A stretch of 64,000 nucleotides of DNA from assembly GCA_051453625.1 (NCBI GenBank), contig JBOZIK010000001.1, positions 110,363,735 to 110,427,734 on the forward strand, in the 5' to 3' direction. Below are positions 23,846-35,140 of this stretch, one piece after another. The position numbers were made by a program, and so were the translations under genes. The first letter of the stretch is position 1. Every line of letters begins with the position of its first letter. Origin of the DNA: Welwitschia mirabilis. Lineage: Eukaryota; Gnetophyta; Gnetopsida; Welwitschiales. The notes beneath the pieces are model-generated. The model was not told the DNA's origin and made no database searches. It saw only the letters and a list, made by a program, of their open reading frames with translations.

Positions 23846-24416
23846 TCATTTCTCACTGGATTCTATTAGAGGCTTATTTGGATGGATGAGGTTTACCTGT
23901 GATACTAATGTACTAGAACTACTAATAATTAATCTTATTAAACAAGGATGACTCAAGGTCTTATACTTTAGAAACAATCTAATAATATGCATGCACAAAA
24001 TAAATTCCAAATCAATCTTTAAGTTAATAAGAAGATAGAATGCAATGAATGTATACAGGGAGTGGTAGTAACTATATCTATTACTTCTAATTAGAATGTT
24101 ATAAAATGTAATAAAGCTTGAGATCAAAGCATTTGGTACCATGTCTTTACATTTTATGTCTTCTAAAAAATTCATTCTAAAGTACTTAAACAAAATATTA
24201 CTCATAGAACATCATGACACACTAATAGAATGTGAACTAAAAATGTCTTTAAATGAAGGGACATATAGCTAAGGAAGCTCAAAATAATCAATTCCAAAAA
24301 TAGAGTTGATAAAACTATAAGTGAGATATAATGAAGTACCTCTAACTTGTATTTAAAATGCCTTAGTGTTGTCATCAATCTCATGTATATTAGCATAAAA
24401 TTCTCTAACCACTAGA
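23846..24416 (-). pseudogene. Plant transposon-associated ORF remnant in S1
   Basis: The minus-strand frame starts with LVVREFYANIHEIDDNTKAF at about 24,416-24,355. After a frameshift and stops it continues as MSNILFKYFRMNFLEDIK and an open frame of 119 codons (23,846-24,205) with DKTL-like helical, L/I-rich segments. V-(V/R)-E-F-Y-A-N is the signature opening of a domain found in many plant retrotransposon-derived ORFs ('putative plant transposon protein' domain). Spacing and hydrophobic pattern fit that family, but I cannot run a profile. Its function is unknown. Its position upstream of the polypurine tract fits the extra ORF of SIRE-like elements. Confidence 0.5.
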
Positions 24417-24857
24417 TCTATAATATCCTGATATAATTGTACAATCATATTTCATCCAATACATGAGAAGTATGAAAGAAGTTAATTCTTTCTCTATTTA
24501 TAGAATTCAAGTACCCTTTCTATAATGATTAAATTTCTTGTCCATGTTCTAAATTATTATATAGCTATGTCATGTAGAACTAAAGCTTGAAAAATATTTT
24601 AGAATAAGAAGAAGATTTAGAAATAATAGTTGAAAAGATAAAGTTACATCTACATGTACTTCAAAATGGTGGTAATACTTTTTATTAAGTTCATTGATAT
24701 ACAATGCTAATATGATCTTCATAAAACCTAAAAAGAATTCATGTTCCTTATTCTTTCTCTTAGTATTAAGGTGTCTAAAGAGTTAATATTAAGATTTTTA
24801 ATTTCTTAGAAATAGACAGTGCATGTTTTATCTAGTAATATTGATGCATTTAGTTTC

Positions 24858-24902
<45 letters not shown>

Positions 24903-24934
24903 GAATAAGTCAGAATACAATTTTATTAAGAATA
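24417..24934. other. Unassigned DNA with (TA)n microsatellite
   Basis: No motif was recognised apart from an uninterrupted TA run of about 37 bases at 24,860-24,896. It lies upstream of the ORF of S1 and might be part of that element; no pol sequence of S1 was found. Confidence 0.45.
24860..24896. repeat. (TA)n microsatellite
   Basis: A perfect alternating TA run of about 18 repeats. It is self-complementary and can form cruciforms. Confidence 0.95.
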
Positions 24935-25690
24935 GTAGTTCTCCACAAGGGAATATCCTAATGAACAGAAAGATTATGGCCTTTAGAAAGCTTAGGATAA
25001 ACCTTAGTAATTTATTTCCTACATGTTTTAAGTTTATGTGTGATAGTTACAGCTTGCTATTTTTATTTTTTAATTAAAATACTTTTAATATTTTCTTTCA
25101 TTGTAGTTTTAAATTATTAAACTAGTTTTGTTAAGAAGCTCAAGGAAGAATGGTCTAAAGATACCTAGCTTATAGTTCATTTTCCAAAATACTTGAAAAA
25201 GTTACAAGAAGATATATAGTCAACTAGTTATACTTTAGACAATGTTATCCAACAAATTAAAAGATCTATTTAAAAGTAAGTTAGGTCTAACACCTAATTT
25301 TATGACATGATTTAAAATATATTGAGAAAAGTAAGAATCATATTATTATTTATAGCTTTCATAAGTTTAGGCAAATTTTTCTAACATGTTTCACTTCCTA
25401 TGGAGAAAAACTAAAGTATCTATAGATCCTATAGAAGGGTCTACCTCTAAAACTACTATTGTAAATAGTAGGAAAATGGGAAAGTAATTAGAAGAGGTTA
25501 AAATTTCCCTATAATAAAAAGATCAAGCAGAAGAAGATATGAGTCTAGCTAATATAGAGTTAGTAAAGTAACAACAATAGTTATTTCAACATCAAGAAAT
25601 AATAAGTTTTAAAAATCTTTCATATACTCTAGAACTATTTCTATTTCAAAATGATCTCTCAAAGAAATCAAGTAGAACTTATGTTTTTTA
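24935..25690 (+). other. Unidentified plus-strand coding remnant, possible coiled coil
   Basis: Several plus-strand frames look protein-like between scattered stops. Examples are FVKKLKEEWSKDT near 25,135, PKYLKKLQEDI near 25,185, KVSIDPIEGSTSKTTIVNS near 25,415-25,465 and KDQAEEDMSLANIELVK near 25,520-25,570. The last part is rich in E, K, Q and L, as in a coiled coil, and its stops are TAA or TAG, which could replace CAA or CAG. No family was recognised. It lies on the strand opposite to S1 and G2, so it belongs to something else. Confidence 0.35.
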
Positions 25691-26034
25691 AATGATAAAC
25701 TTTATGTGATTAAAAACTAATATTTATTTAAATTTTTATTTCTTTTTATTAAACATTTTCTTTTATTTATCTTGTTATAATTGCAATACTTTTTATACAA
25801 AAATTAGTAGTTAATAATTTTAAAAGGATGATAGTTTTATATTTTTTTTAAATATTTCAATGTTAGTAAATGCTAATAAGCTAATAAATCATGGGTATGG
25901 GAGAAAATGATAACTAAAAAACTTATCATTTTAAGTGATTCATTTTGCACTATATTTAGAGTTAAATACTATAGAATGTTATAATTTGAATGATTATGTT
26001 AGCATTTTAACCTTATCTTTTAAGATAAATAAGA
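25691..26034. other. Unassigned AT-rich DNA
   Basis: T-rich sequence with no motif. An open frame that runs into the microsatellite and N run at 26,035 is an artefact of low-complexity sequence. Confidence 0.4.
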
Positions 26035-26073
26035 CTCTCTCTCTCTCTCTCTCTCTCTCGCTCTCTCTCTCTC
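26035..26073. repeat. (TC)n microsatellite
   Basis: An almost perfect TC run with one interruption (TCGC near 26,060). It runs directly into the N gap, so its true length is unknown. Confidence 0.95.
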
Positions 26074-26152
26074 NNNNNNNNNNNNNNNNNNNNNNNNNNN
26101 NNNNNNNNNNNNNNNNNNNNNNNNNNNNNNNNNNNNNNNNNNNNNNNNNNNN
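26074..26152. other. Assembly gap (79 N)
   Basis: A run of 79 N sits between a TC repeat and a TG/CA repeat. Low-complexity sequence is the likely cause of the gap. Confidence 0.99.
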
Positions 26153-26206
26153 ACGTGCGCATGTGTGCATGCACACATGTGTGTGTGCACATATATGTGC
26201 ACACTT
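26153..26206. repeat. Alternating TG/CA/TA repeat
   Basis: A mostly alternating purine-pyrimidine stretch built of ATGTG, TGCATGCACA and GTGCACATATATGTGCAC words. It contains short palindromes such as GTGCACATATATGTGCAC. It resembles the repeat at 48,507-48,578. Confidence 0.85.
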
Positions 26207-27250
26207 ATACTATATCTATTTATATGATTAAAGAAGTTGTAATAATTTAGAAGTTTTAACAAATAATTCTCATTTCTTCTCTCTTCAAGAGCTATTAGGA
26301 AATAATAAGTATAATCATGTTAAGAATATAGAACTACAACACTTATTATGTCTTCCAACTTGGAATTACAAGTGTCTATGTGTAGTTATAATCTATTACT
26401 TTTTATAAACCAATAATGCTATAAATATTTATAATGTGAATATGTTAAGGACTTTTTTCAGTTGTAATCAGAACCATTTAAGTGAAGTGCTAACAAGCTA
26501 GATTATAAAAGAAATCCTTCTAAGGATGGAATGTAAGAGCTTAAGAAATTCCTAATACATTAGAGGAGCTCAAAGCCTTGTTAACCATTGCTAAAGTCTA
26601 AAAAGAAATTAAGCATATCAAATTTTATAATGTTACTTTACTTTATAACACTAACATAATGATATCTTCTATTTTTTTAAAAAACAATTTAAGCTAGTTT
26701 TTCTTTCTTTTTTCTTTTTTTCCCAATGTTGTATGTTTCCATGACTACATCCTAAAAAATATATTAGTATACTAGAAAATTGAAAAGTATTATTATTTTT
26801 CCATTAATATTAAATTTTATGGTTGTTTATGATTCTATAAAAAGAATAATGTATAGTAACTACTAACTATAGAGCCACTTAATAAAATACTTCCCTATTA
26901 AGGGAATTATTTGAGACTGTAATTTTACATATTTATATTTGTAGGTGTTTAAAATTTGAAGAAGTAACTAGAATTAATGCTTAGAAATAGGTACATCTCA
27001 TTAGTTAAACACCTTTTTAATTTGGTAATTCATGATTCCTTTACCTTCCATCTATATAAAATGTAAATAATTTTTCTCTTTTCTTTAATCTATATATTAA
27101 AAATATTACAAGGTTAAAAACCTTGAATTTTGATTATTCGATTGTTTTAAAAGCATTGGCTTTTACAAGAAGATAATTATAGAATTAATGTGATTAGATT
27201 TAAAGTTGACAACTAGATTAAATGTATTCTTTAAATAGAAACTTATATTA
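26207..27250. other. Unassigned DNA left of G2
   Basis: No motif was identified. A short plus-strand stretch near 26,560-26,630 (ELKALLTIAK then KEIKHIKFYN) looks protein-like, but it is too short and broken to name. The primer-site region expected if the G2 LTR were also a 5' LTR is absent here. Confidence 0.35.
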
Positions 27251-28505
27251 TGTTGTGATGTGAATTTATGCAATCTTTAAGTTCTTAGGTAAAAATTGTA
27301 AATCACAATGCTTGCAGAAAAACACATACTAGTATAAATGGGAGTTAACCTAAATGTTGTAATCCATTAAAGACACTAAGCTAGAAGTTAGAGAATTTAT
27401 TTCCAAAAGTATTTGTAATCTTTTCTATTTCAGTAAATGAAAATAAATAAGAATGTAAATGCAGTAAAATATGAATGATGGTGAAAAGGCAATGGATGGA
27501 ATGCAGTGAAAAGAGTTCTATTTGGATTCTAATCCTCCCATTACGAGAACTATTTCTTTATAACTTAGATCAACTAGAAAGAGCTCTATTACTTGTTCCT
27601 AGCCAATATAAACTATAAGAATTACCAAACATAATATTGATAATGCAATATGAAATTGGAATAAAATAGTAATGCAAATCTAAACTAACCAAGTCAACAT
27701 TAATAAAAGTTATTCTTATGATCTAAATAAACTATAAAAGTGTTACTAAACTATAATTAACTTAAATTATAAGGGACATTAACATAATTATAGTAAAAAG
27801 AGTAATTAAATTAATCATGAACTTTTACATCCACTTACAAAAACGTAGTAGCATCTCAACGGAAGATACTCATCCCAACACCAAGGTAAACCTATTTCTG
27901 TAGCTATTGGATGAACCTCTTATCCTTTAATCATTTATTATAATAACATTGAGTATAAAAGATGGAAAAGTAATTGAAGGAAAGGAAGGGTATTTATAGT
28001 TTTACAATGAAGTTCTAGAAGCTCAAACTAAAAGTGAAAGAAGAAATCCTAGCAAACCATTTGGGTTACATGACCTTATTACAAAGATAATTCTTTTCAT
28101 CCATAGAAAATAGCTATCATCTTGACTATCATGGGGACAACTAAGGGGAAATCACTCCACATTAAAAGGTCATTTATTAGCTTTAGGCCCTATAACCAAC
28201 TCTGCAAACTCCATCTATGTTAGCAGTGTTGTCGTCCTACATGTCATGGGGATGAAAGAGGAGATGATATGCTTCTTCATCTTCTAGCTCTAGGAGAAAT
28301 TAATCTTTTGCATGATAAATTCTTTCTTCAAAGTATGAAGTATTAAAATAGGCCTAAAATGCCTCCAAGTATGCTAAGAATTACATGTTTTAGTGATCAT
28401 ATTGTTAGAGATCCATAATCATTATAATTAAATAAAAACTATATAAATGTCCTATAAAAGTACTTAAAATATATTATCAAATTCCTACAAATTTTCATCA
28501 CAATA
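27251..28505 (-). repeat. 3' LTR of G2
   Basis: In plus orientation it begins TGTTGTGATGTGAATTTATG and ends TTCATCACAATA, about 1.26 kb. It is close in length to the G1 LTRs and longer than the 1.05-1.10 kb LTRs at 38.0, 47.0 and 61.9 kb. Shared words include 'catactagtataaatgggagttaacc' at 27,327, matching 1,966 and 9,741. The polypurine tract on the high side marks it as a 3' LTR. Confidence 0.75.
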
Positions 28506-28522
28506 TAGTCCCTTACTTAGCC
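28506..28522 (-). promoter_or_regulatory. Polypurine tract of G2
   Basis: The minus strand reads GGCTAAGTAAGGGACTA directly before the LTR. The flanking GGCTAAGT is shared with all four other copies of this site. Confidence 0.7.
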
Positions 28523-29995
28523 TTGTCAGTTTCTAACAAATTGAGTAATTAACTATATTACAAGCCAATTTGATTAAGATAATAGTAACTAGAAAAAAAT
28601 GTAATTTGAGTTTAATTTTACCATGTAGGAATGGACATCAAAACCTAATTAACTAATATAAATATTGATGTATTCATAATATTCCTACTTAGACACATTA
28701 CCATAGAATGAATGAATGTCATACACATGCAAAAGTGATAAAATGTAATAATTATAGCTTAAAAAATAATAATGTGTATGCATAATGCAAGACAATGATA
28801 CTAAAACTAATGTGAAAAAAGTAAGTATTGATAATCTTAAAGAATGATAAATCCAAAGTTTATTAATGTATTTTACAAGGATAAAGCACAAGAGTAATCA
28901 TATCATTTTTTTCATTAGATGATTTGAAACATAGCTATAGGAAAACTCTGTGAGTGTGTTACTATTCTCTTGCTAAATAAAGTTCATGAAATTTATTCAA
29001 GATGAAATCATATCCAAATAACTCATCATAATATGTATCATGAAAGCTCAAATATGATCCTTTTTAAATTACAAATTTTTACTTTGTATCTTAAAAGAAT
29101 ATTCAAAAAGTATCTTATAAGAATATTCAAAAAGTATCTTACCCCTCCAAGTAAAGCAAGACATCCCAAATTACACAAGATAAAAATGATGATTGTTACC
29201 TTGGCTCTCATGGAGATGACATACATGAGACGACAATGATTAAATAAGATGTTTGGAATAGAAAAAATTATAAAAATTTTAAACTTAAGTAAGCAAATGA
29301 AAAGTAGAAAAAAAATAGAAAAAAGAATAAACGGTGAAGAATTATTAGTAAAAAGCATGACCATGATGAATAAAGATCTATGGAAAATGGGCACTAAATA
29401 GAAGAAAGTTCACTAAGTAGAAGGAATCAATGCTTAGAAAAACTCCTCAAATGTGTCCAAACTTAATAAGCCCAGAAAAGTAAAAATTAAAACTCAAAAA
29501 TTATCATTGTCACCTATGAAGAAGAGAAACAACAGTCCTCAGGAATAGAAGCTATAAGTAAAAGCAACAAGAAATAACTAAATGATTAGATCCATAATAT
29601 TATTTTAAAAAAGTATAAAAATGACTTTAAAAAACCCAATAAAAATAGCTAAAGAAAAATAAAATGAAATTAGATAATTGGGAACATAAAGAAGATTGTT
29701 TACTTACCATAAATTCTAACCTAACAAATGTTCTTGGTAAAAATCATAAAATCATTTGATAAAAAATGCATGATAGTGTGTAAAAATTCATAAAGTATCA
29801 TTCAAATAGGCAATGCTTATAACAAATGTTAAGTATGTTTAATATTATCAAACAGTGAATGATAAGATAAAAATTTGAAGAAACATGAAGTCACTAGCTC
29901 ATATATCAAACTAACACTAGAATCTAGAAAAGTAAAATGATCATGTGGATGTACTATATGTAGAAAATAAGCAATACCTCTAATGATACCAGGGA

Positions 29996-30892
29996 NNNNN
30001 NNNNNNNNNNNNNNNNNNNNNNNNNNNNNNNNNNNNNNNNNNNNNNNNNNNNNNNNNNNNNNNNNNNNNNNNNNNNNNNNNNNNNNNNNNNNNNNNNNNN
30101 NNNNNNNNNNNNNNNNNNNNNNNNNNNNNNNNNNNNNNNNNNNNNNNNNNNNNNNNNNNNNNNNNNNNNNNNNNNNNNNNNNNNNNNNNNNNNNNNNNNN
30201 NNNNNNNNNNNNNNNNNNNNNNNNNNNNNNNNNNNNNNNNNNNNNNNNNNNNNNNNNNNNNNNNNNNNNNNNNNNNNNNNNNNNNNNNNNNNNNNNNNNN
30301 NNNNNNNNNNNNNNNNNNNNNNNNNNNNNNNNNNNNNNNNNNNNNNNNNNNNNNNNNNNNNNNNNNNNNNNNNNNNNNNNNNNNNNNNNNNNNNNNNNNN
30401 NNNNNNNNNNNNNNNNNNNNNNNNNNNNNNNNNNNNNNNNNNNNNNNNNNNNNNNNNNNNNNNNNNNNNNNNNNNNNNNNNNNNNNNNNNNNNNNNNNNN
30501 NNNNNNNNNNNNNNNNNNNNNNNNNNNNNNNNNNNNNNNNNNNNNNNNNNNNNNNNNNNNNNNNNNNNNNNNNNNNNNNNNNNNNNNNNNNNNNNNNNNN
30601 NNNNNNNNNNNNNNNNNNNNNNNNNNNNNNNNNNNNNNNNNNNNNNNNNNNNNNNNNNNNNNNNNNNNNNNNNNNNNNNNNNNNNNNNNNNNNNNNNNNN
30701 NNNNNNNNNNNNNNNNNNNNNNNNNNNNNNNNNNNNNNNNNNNNNNNNNNNNNNNNNNNNNNNNNNNNNNNNNNNNNNNNNNNNNNNNNNNNNNNNNNNN
30801 NNNNNNNNNNNNNNNNNNNNNNNNNNNNNNNNNNNNNNNNNNNNNNNNNNNNNNNNNNNNNNNNNNNNNNNNNNNNNNNNNNNNNNNNNNNN
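29996..30892. other. Assembly gap (897 N)
   Basis: Flanking sequence aligns with G4 at about 40,318 on the left and about 40,545 on the right, which are only about 230 bases apart in G4. Either G2 carries extra DNA here or the gap size is overestimated. Confidence 0.95.
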
Positions 30893-30930
30893 ATTGTGGC
30901 CATATTTTTATTTTAGATATGAAAAAGCAT

Positions 30931-30990
30931 AGTCTTTATTTTTTTATTTTTTCTCTCTCTTGTTTTTATTCTTTTTTTTAGTAGAAAAAC
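30931..30990. repeat. Pyrimidine-rich tract of G2
   Basis: A T/C tract (tttttttattttttctctctc and following) at the same place as those of G1 and G4. It reads as a polypurine tract on the coding strand. Confidence 0.75.
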
Positions 30991-31435
30991 TTCCACATGA
31001 CCAAATACTTGTAAGGATAAAAGTGAAGTAATTAGATGAGAAACAATTAAGAACATGAAACAATAATTAATTTACTCATACCATTGAAAGAGAATAAAAG
31101 AACCAAGGCATCTTCCTTTTAAATGAAGTTTATAGACATACAAATGTTTTAAGATTGGATGAATCTAACCTTATCATTTTAAAATGCTCAAGTAAATGAT
31201 TACTAATCATGATAACTTCATAAAGTAGTATATAAATCAAGTTAAAGATATTCAAGTGATAGCATGATGTCTACCTAATGAATGAGTTAAAATGGAATTT
31301 ATATAATGGCAAGAGGAAGATCCTCCTCATTAAGAGGTGCTTTTAAGACAAGTGCTTCTATCATGTTCAAGGTTTTATTAGTAAATGACTCATAAATTTT
31401 TAACCTTTATCTATTAAATTTTTAATTTTCCCTAG

Positions 31436-32345
31436 TGTTTGAATCAAAGATTTCAACTGAGCTATTGGAATGTACCTTTTCTATAAGATAAGGACATAAC
31501 CATTTAAAAGTTAACTTATTGTGTAAAACATGTACTTAAGTATTGTATAAAAAGGCAAGTTGACTAGGTTTAACTTGCTTATGGATAATCTTTTTATCAT
31601 GTTTAATCTTGACTTGGGATTTATGAATGAGTTGACAATGGATGGCATGAGTACATTTTTCATCTAAATGGTTAAGTTGGACTAATAAAATTCTAAGATT
31701 TTCATCTAATTTTATAAGCTTAATTTGATGGATGAATTGATAGGAGTTATAGCAAATATGAATTATCAAGATACAAGCATTTTCATAAATAAGTTCATAT
31801 GGTAAGAAACTGAGAGAGTTACACCAAGTAGTATAGTAAGCTTAAAGAACATCATGAAGTTTATTTGTGTTTTTGGCTTAGCCATTAGTTTTAGGATGAT
31901 AAGCATATGCAATTCAATGTTCAATGCTAATGAATAAAAGAAGTTTTCAAAAAAAATGATTAATGAAATGAGTTTTTTAATCGCTAATGATGATTCTAAG
32001 AAAACCAAAACATTGAAAGATATGAGTTCAAATAAAATTGCAAATGGTTTGAGAATCATTTTTTATAGTAGGAATATTTTTAACCCACTTAGTAACATAA
32101 TCACTAGCTACTAGGATGTAATTTGTATTAGGGGAAGATGGTTTGATAGGTCCTATAAAGTTAATCCCCTATTAATCAAAAGGTTCACATTCAAGCCTAG
32201 GTTTAATGGGCATATCTTAAGAACAAGTTAGGATACTGTAACGTTGATAAGCATAATACCTTTTAGCAAAGTTAATTAAGTCTTTAAAAAGGGGTTGGCT
32301 AATAAAAACTAGAGTTAAGAATTTTATTATTATCTTTTGGCCACT
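31436..32345 (-). pseudogene. Integrase remnant of G2
   Basis: Read on the minus strand from 32,345 down. A FYW-like start with FAKRYYAYQRY is the zinc-finger end, R-C-D-x-C-Q-R with both Cys changed to Tyr. It is followed by MPIKPRLECEPFD, two stops where the sister copy has Tyr-Trp, and GINFIGPIKPSS with NYILVASDYVTKWV. The first catalytic acid is Asn (32,160-32,162). The second (IIISD, about 31,975) is kept. The third, in NGxAKNTNK, is Lys (31,872-31,874). The C-terminal block VHSNSSVEIFDSNTR lies at about 31,440-31,490. In an intact element the enzyme inserts the DNA copy. Confidence 0.8.
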
Positions 32346-32739
32346 AAAGTATCCACCACATGCCCCACCATTGTAAAGTTTAAGGATTTATACGGTTTTC
32401 CATTTAGGCATATATTTATGCATGATTTAGTCTTTGCATCATATATAAAGATGGGGTTCATTCTACTCATAGTCACCAATCCTATGACGAAAATATTTAC
32501 ATTAGTTATAATTCCAAGACTGTAATAAGGTAGTTCACAATATCAACATACTAAGAATTACAATTAGTAGAAGAGATAGCGTAAAGTTATTCTATAATAA
32601 ATAGTTATTCATTAGGAAAGCTATCATTTATGGGAAGTTTATCATGAGAATAAGAAAGTTGAGATAGGTAATCTTCAATACTATTATGTTTTTGAAATTT
32701 ATCAATGATGGCAAAATTAAATTCTTGCATGATAAGGAT

Positions 32740-33045
32740 CCACCTAATAAGTCTATCACTAGAATCATTTTTTAATCATAAGATATCATATATCTACATG
32801 ATCTATGTAAACATTGATGTGAAAGCTAAGAAGGTAATATTGAAGATGATCAAGATAAGATATAATGGTAAGAATTTCTCTCTCAGTAGTAGTATAGTTG
32901 GATTGGGCCTTAGACAAAATTTTACTAAGATAGGATATAACTTTAAAGCAATTTTCATATCTTTGGCTAAGAACTCCATCCTCAATAATATTACATACAT
33001 CACACATAAGTTCATAATCTTTAGTCCAATTGCGACTCATGACAA
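32740..33045 (-). pseudogene. RNase H remnant of G2
   Basis: A minus-strand frame open for 84 codons (32,786-33,040) reads NWTKDYELMCDVCNI, GVLSQRYENCFKVI, NYTTTEREILTI and INVYIDHVDI. It matches the gypsy RNase H pattern W-x-x-x-F-x-L-x-C-D-A-S, A-V-L-x-Q-(R/K), Y-x-x-T-E-(K/R)-E-(L/M)-L-A and V-x-T-D-H. The catalytic Asp, Glu and Asp (CDV, REI, IDH) are all present. It is the longest intact pol segment of G2. The plus-strand frame at 32,705-33,097 is its antisense shadow. In an intact element it removes the RNA strand during reverse transcription. Confidence 0.85.
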
Positions 33046-33113
33046 TAGCTTTAGAAGAAGTGTTTTTATTAAGTGTATAAAATGCAAGTTAACATAATTA
33101 AATTTAGCATCTT

Positions 33114-33604
33114 NNNNNNNNNNNNNNNNNNNNNNNNNNNNNNNNNNNNNNNNNNNNNNNNNNNNNNNNNNNNNNNNNNNNNNNNNNNNNNNNNNNNNNN
33201 NNNNNNNNNNNNNNNNNNNNNNNNNNNNNNNNNNNNNNNNNNNNNNNNNNNNNNNNNNNNNNNNNNNNNNNNNNNNNNNNNNNNNNNNNNNNNNNNNNNN
33301 NNNNNNNNNNNNNNNNNNNNNNNNNNNNNNNNNNNNNNNNNNNNNNNNNNNNNNNNNNNNNNNNNNNNNNNNNNNNNNNNNNNNNNNNNNNNNNNNNNNN
33401 NNNNNNNNNNNNNNNNNNNNNNNNNNNNNNNNNNNNNNNNNNNNNNNNNNNNNNNNNNNNNNNNNNNNNNNNNNNNNNNNNNNNNNNNNNNNNNNNNNNN
33501 NNNNNNNNNNNNNNNNNNNNNNNNNNNNNNNNNNNNNNNNNNNNNNNNNNNNNNNNNNNNNNNNNNNNNNNNNNNNNNNNNNNNNNNNNNNNNNNNNNNN
33601 NNNN
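33114..33604. other. Assembly gap (491 N) between RNase H and RT of G2
   Basis: The flanks align with G4 at about 42,775 and 42,848, only about 75-80 bases apart. The gap is therefore either oversized or hides an insertion. Confidence 0.95.
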
Positions 33605-34370
33605 CATGACCAAGAAATGATCTAACTTAGAGGGCTAAGGTTTTTAATGATATCAACTTTTGTAGGATCCATCTTAATTCTCTTCTTTAAAATATGTTAA
33701 CCTAAAGCAATTTCATTTTTGATAAGGAGGAAACTCTTTTCCCAACTCAAATGTAGGCTACTCTTTATACATCAATCCAAGACTTCATCTAATCTTTCTA
33801 TGATTTGTTCAAATGTTTCATCAAATATGGAGAATTCATTGATAAATATTTTAATAAAATTCTCTATCATATTAGAAAAGATCCCCATCATTTCTCATTA
33901 CGAAGTTCCAGGAGCATTACAAAGAACAAAGGACATTTGTCTAAAGGTAAAAATTCTAAAAGATGAGGTAAAGGTTGTTTTGACTTGGTATTCACTTGCT
34001 ATACAAACTTGACTATAGCTAGTATAATCATCAAAAAAATAGTAGTAAACATAACCTTAGATTATATCAAGTACTTGATTAAGAAAGTATAAAGGGCAAT
34101 GATCCTTTCTAGTAACCTATTAAGTTTTCTAAAATAAATGCACATTCTTCATTTTTCATACTTTTTAGGAACTACAGTTAAAGGGCTAATGCACTCACTA
34201 TCGGATATAGCATGTATGATCTTGGAATCTATAATTTTAGAAATTTCATCTTTAACTAGTTGCTTAAGGGCTGGGTTAAGCCTTCTTTAAGGTTGCCTAA
34301 TAGGTTTGGCGTTATCCTCAAGGTAAATTTTGTGTTTGACTATGAAAAGAGGGATGCTAGCTAAGTCTTT
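33605..34370 (-). pseudogene. Reverse transcriptase remnant of G2
   Basis: On the minus strand the order is HKIYLEDNAKPIRQP with RRLNPALKQLVKDEI (34,210-34,340), IIHAISDSECISPLTVVPKK, then FFDDYTSYSQVCIASEYQVK, TTFTSSFRIFTF and LCNAPGT (33,905-34,060). At 33,829-33,846 FINEFSIFDE stands where F-(M/V)-D-D-F-S-I-(Y/F)-G is expected, so both catalytic Asp are lost (to Asn and Glu). LSWEKSFLL and LKKRIKMDPTKVDI follow. These blocks are typical of Athila RT. Stops replace Gln and Trp in several places. Confidence 0.85.
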
Positions 34371-34799
34371 ATGGGGCTAAACAAAGGCATTTTTTTAGAA
34401 GTTAAGAATGAGATAAAGTTGGATTCTTATTGAGAAGTAATAATATTATGTATTATTAGGGTTTTTTTAGATTGTTAAATAGAAAAATGTATTTTAGATC
34501 TTTGGTCAATTCCTTAAGTTCTAAGTTAACATTTTCAACTATCATCCTGTCTATCATGGGAATGCCAGATCTGGGATGACACTCTGCAAATAGGTTTTCT
34601 AGTGACTAAATATATTTATTTTATTTAAAATATTCTTCATTATCATACTCAAGATAGTGTGTTTTAGTTTCATCATCATACAAAGTTAGTTCTTGTAACA
34701 TTATCAATCTCTTCTCAATTGGCTAATGTTGTAAAAATAAGGTTGGTCTAAGTTCTTATTCTAAGTTAAACTAATCTTGTATGTTCTTTTCAATAACAT
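34371..34799 (-). other. Linker between protease and RT of G2
   Basis: No motif was read. It aligns in position with 43.6-44.1 kb of G4 and 56.6-57.1 kb of G5, which both carry the CATCCAGATG-type motif here. Confidence 0.45.
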
Positions 34800-35140
34800 T
34801 ATAAACTTAAATGGTAAATGTTTTATTTCCTATATAACATTCCATCATTTGGGTTCATGTGTCAATGATACAATGGACATTTTCATAAAAGACTCTTTAT
34901 AAGAGTAGTGGATAACCTCCATCATGTTTTACCTCAATGATGACCACATCTACGATGTAAAAAGATTTTTAAATTTGGATAAATAAATCATTTATAATCC
35001 CTAATTATTTCTTAATTGAAGTATTAACTAATTCTAAGATAATTCATGTAGGTTTTCTTCTATTTTCTAACCCAAGTCTTTTACATGTGTGAAGAGTTAT
35101 GATATTGACTCTAGCTCCTATGTTAATTAAAGCTTTATTA
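34800..35140 (-). pseudogene. Aspartic protease remnant of G2
   Basis: The active-site loop reads ALINIGARVNIITLHTCKRL at about 35,080-35,135 on the minus strand. The catalytic Asp is Asn (codon at 35,122-35,124, AAC), one G-to-A step from GAC. The C-terminal block VKHDGGYPLLL with RVFYENVHCI lies at 34,862-34,925, with a stop in place of Gly. Order and spacing match the other copies. Confidence 0.75.

Larger units (their letters stand above)
28523..31435 (-). other. 3' region of G2
   Basis: No ORF with a recognisable env-like domain was found. The minus-strand frame at 29,038-29,394 is open for 118 codons and very hydrophobic at its start (FHRSLFIMVMLFTN, FILFSIFFLLFICLLKF), but no homologous frame stays open in G1 or G4. 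I regard it as chance in AT-rich DNA. The 897-N gap lies inside this region. Sequence at 31,085-31,430 aligns with G1 and G4. Confidence 0.5.

Noticed and set aside
29038-29394. Hydrophobic 118-codon minus-strand frame as an env-like protein
   Set aside because: The homologous regions of G1 and G4 show no matching frame, and AT-rich DNA easily yields hydrophobic open frames.
29980-30981. Long frames of more than 300 codons
   Set aside because: They consist almost entirely of N; the same holds for the long frames across 33,104-33,613 and 58,606-59,227.
32705-33097. Plus-strand open frame of 130 codons
   Set aside because: It is antisense to the RNase H remnant of G2, which has a full set of family motifs on the minus strand.
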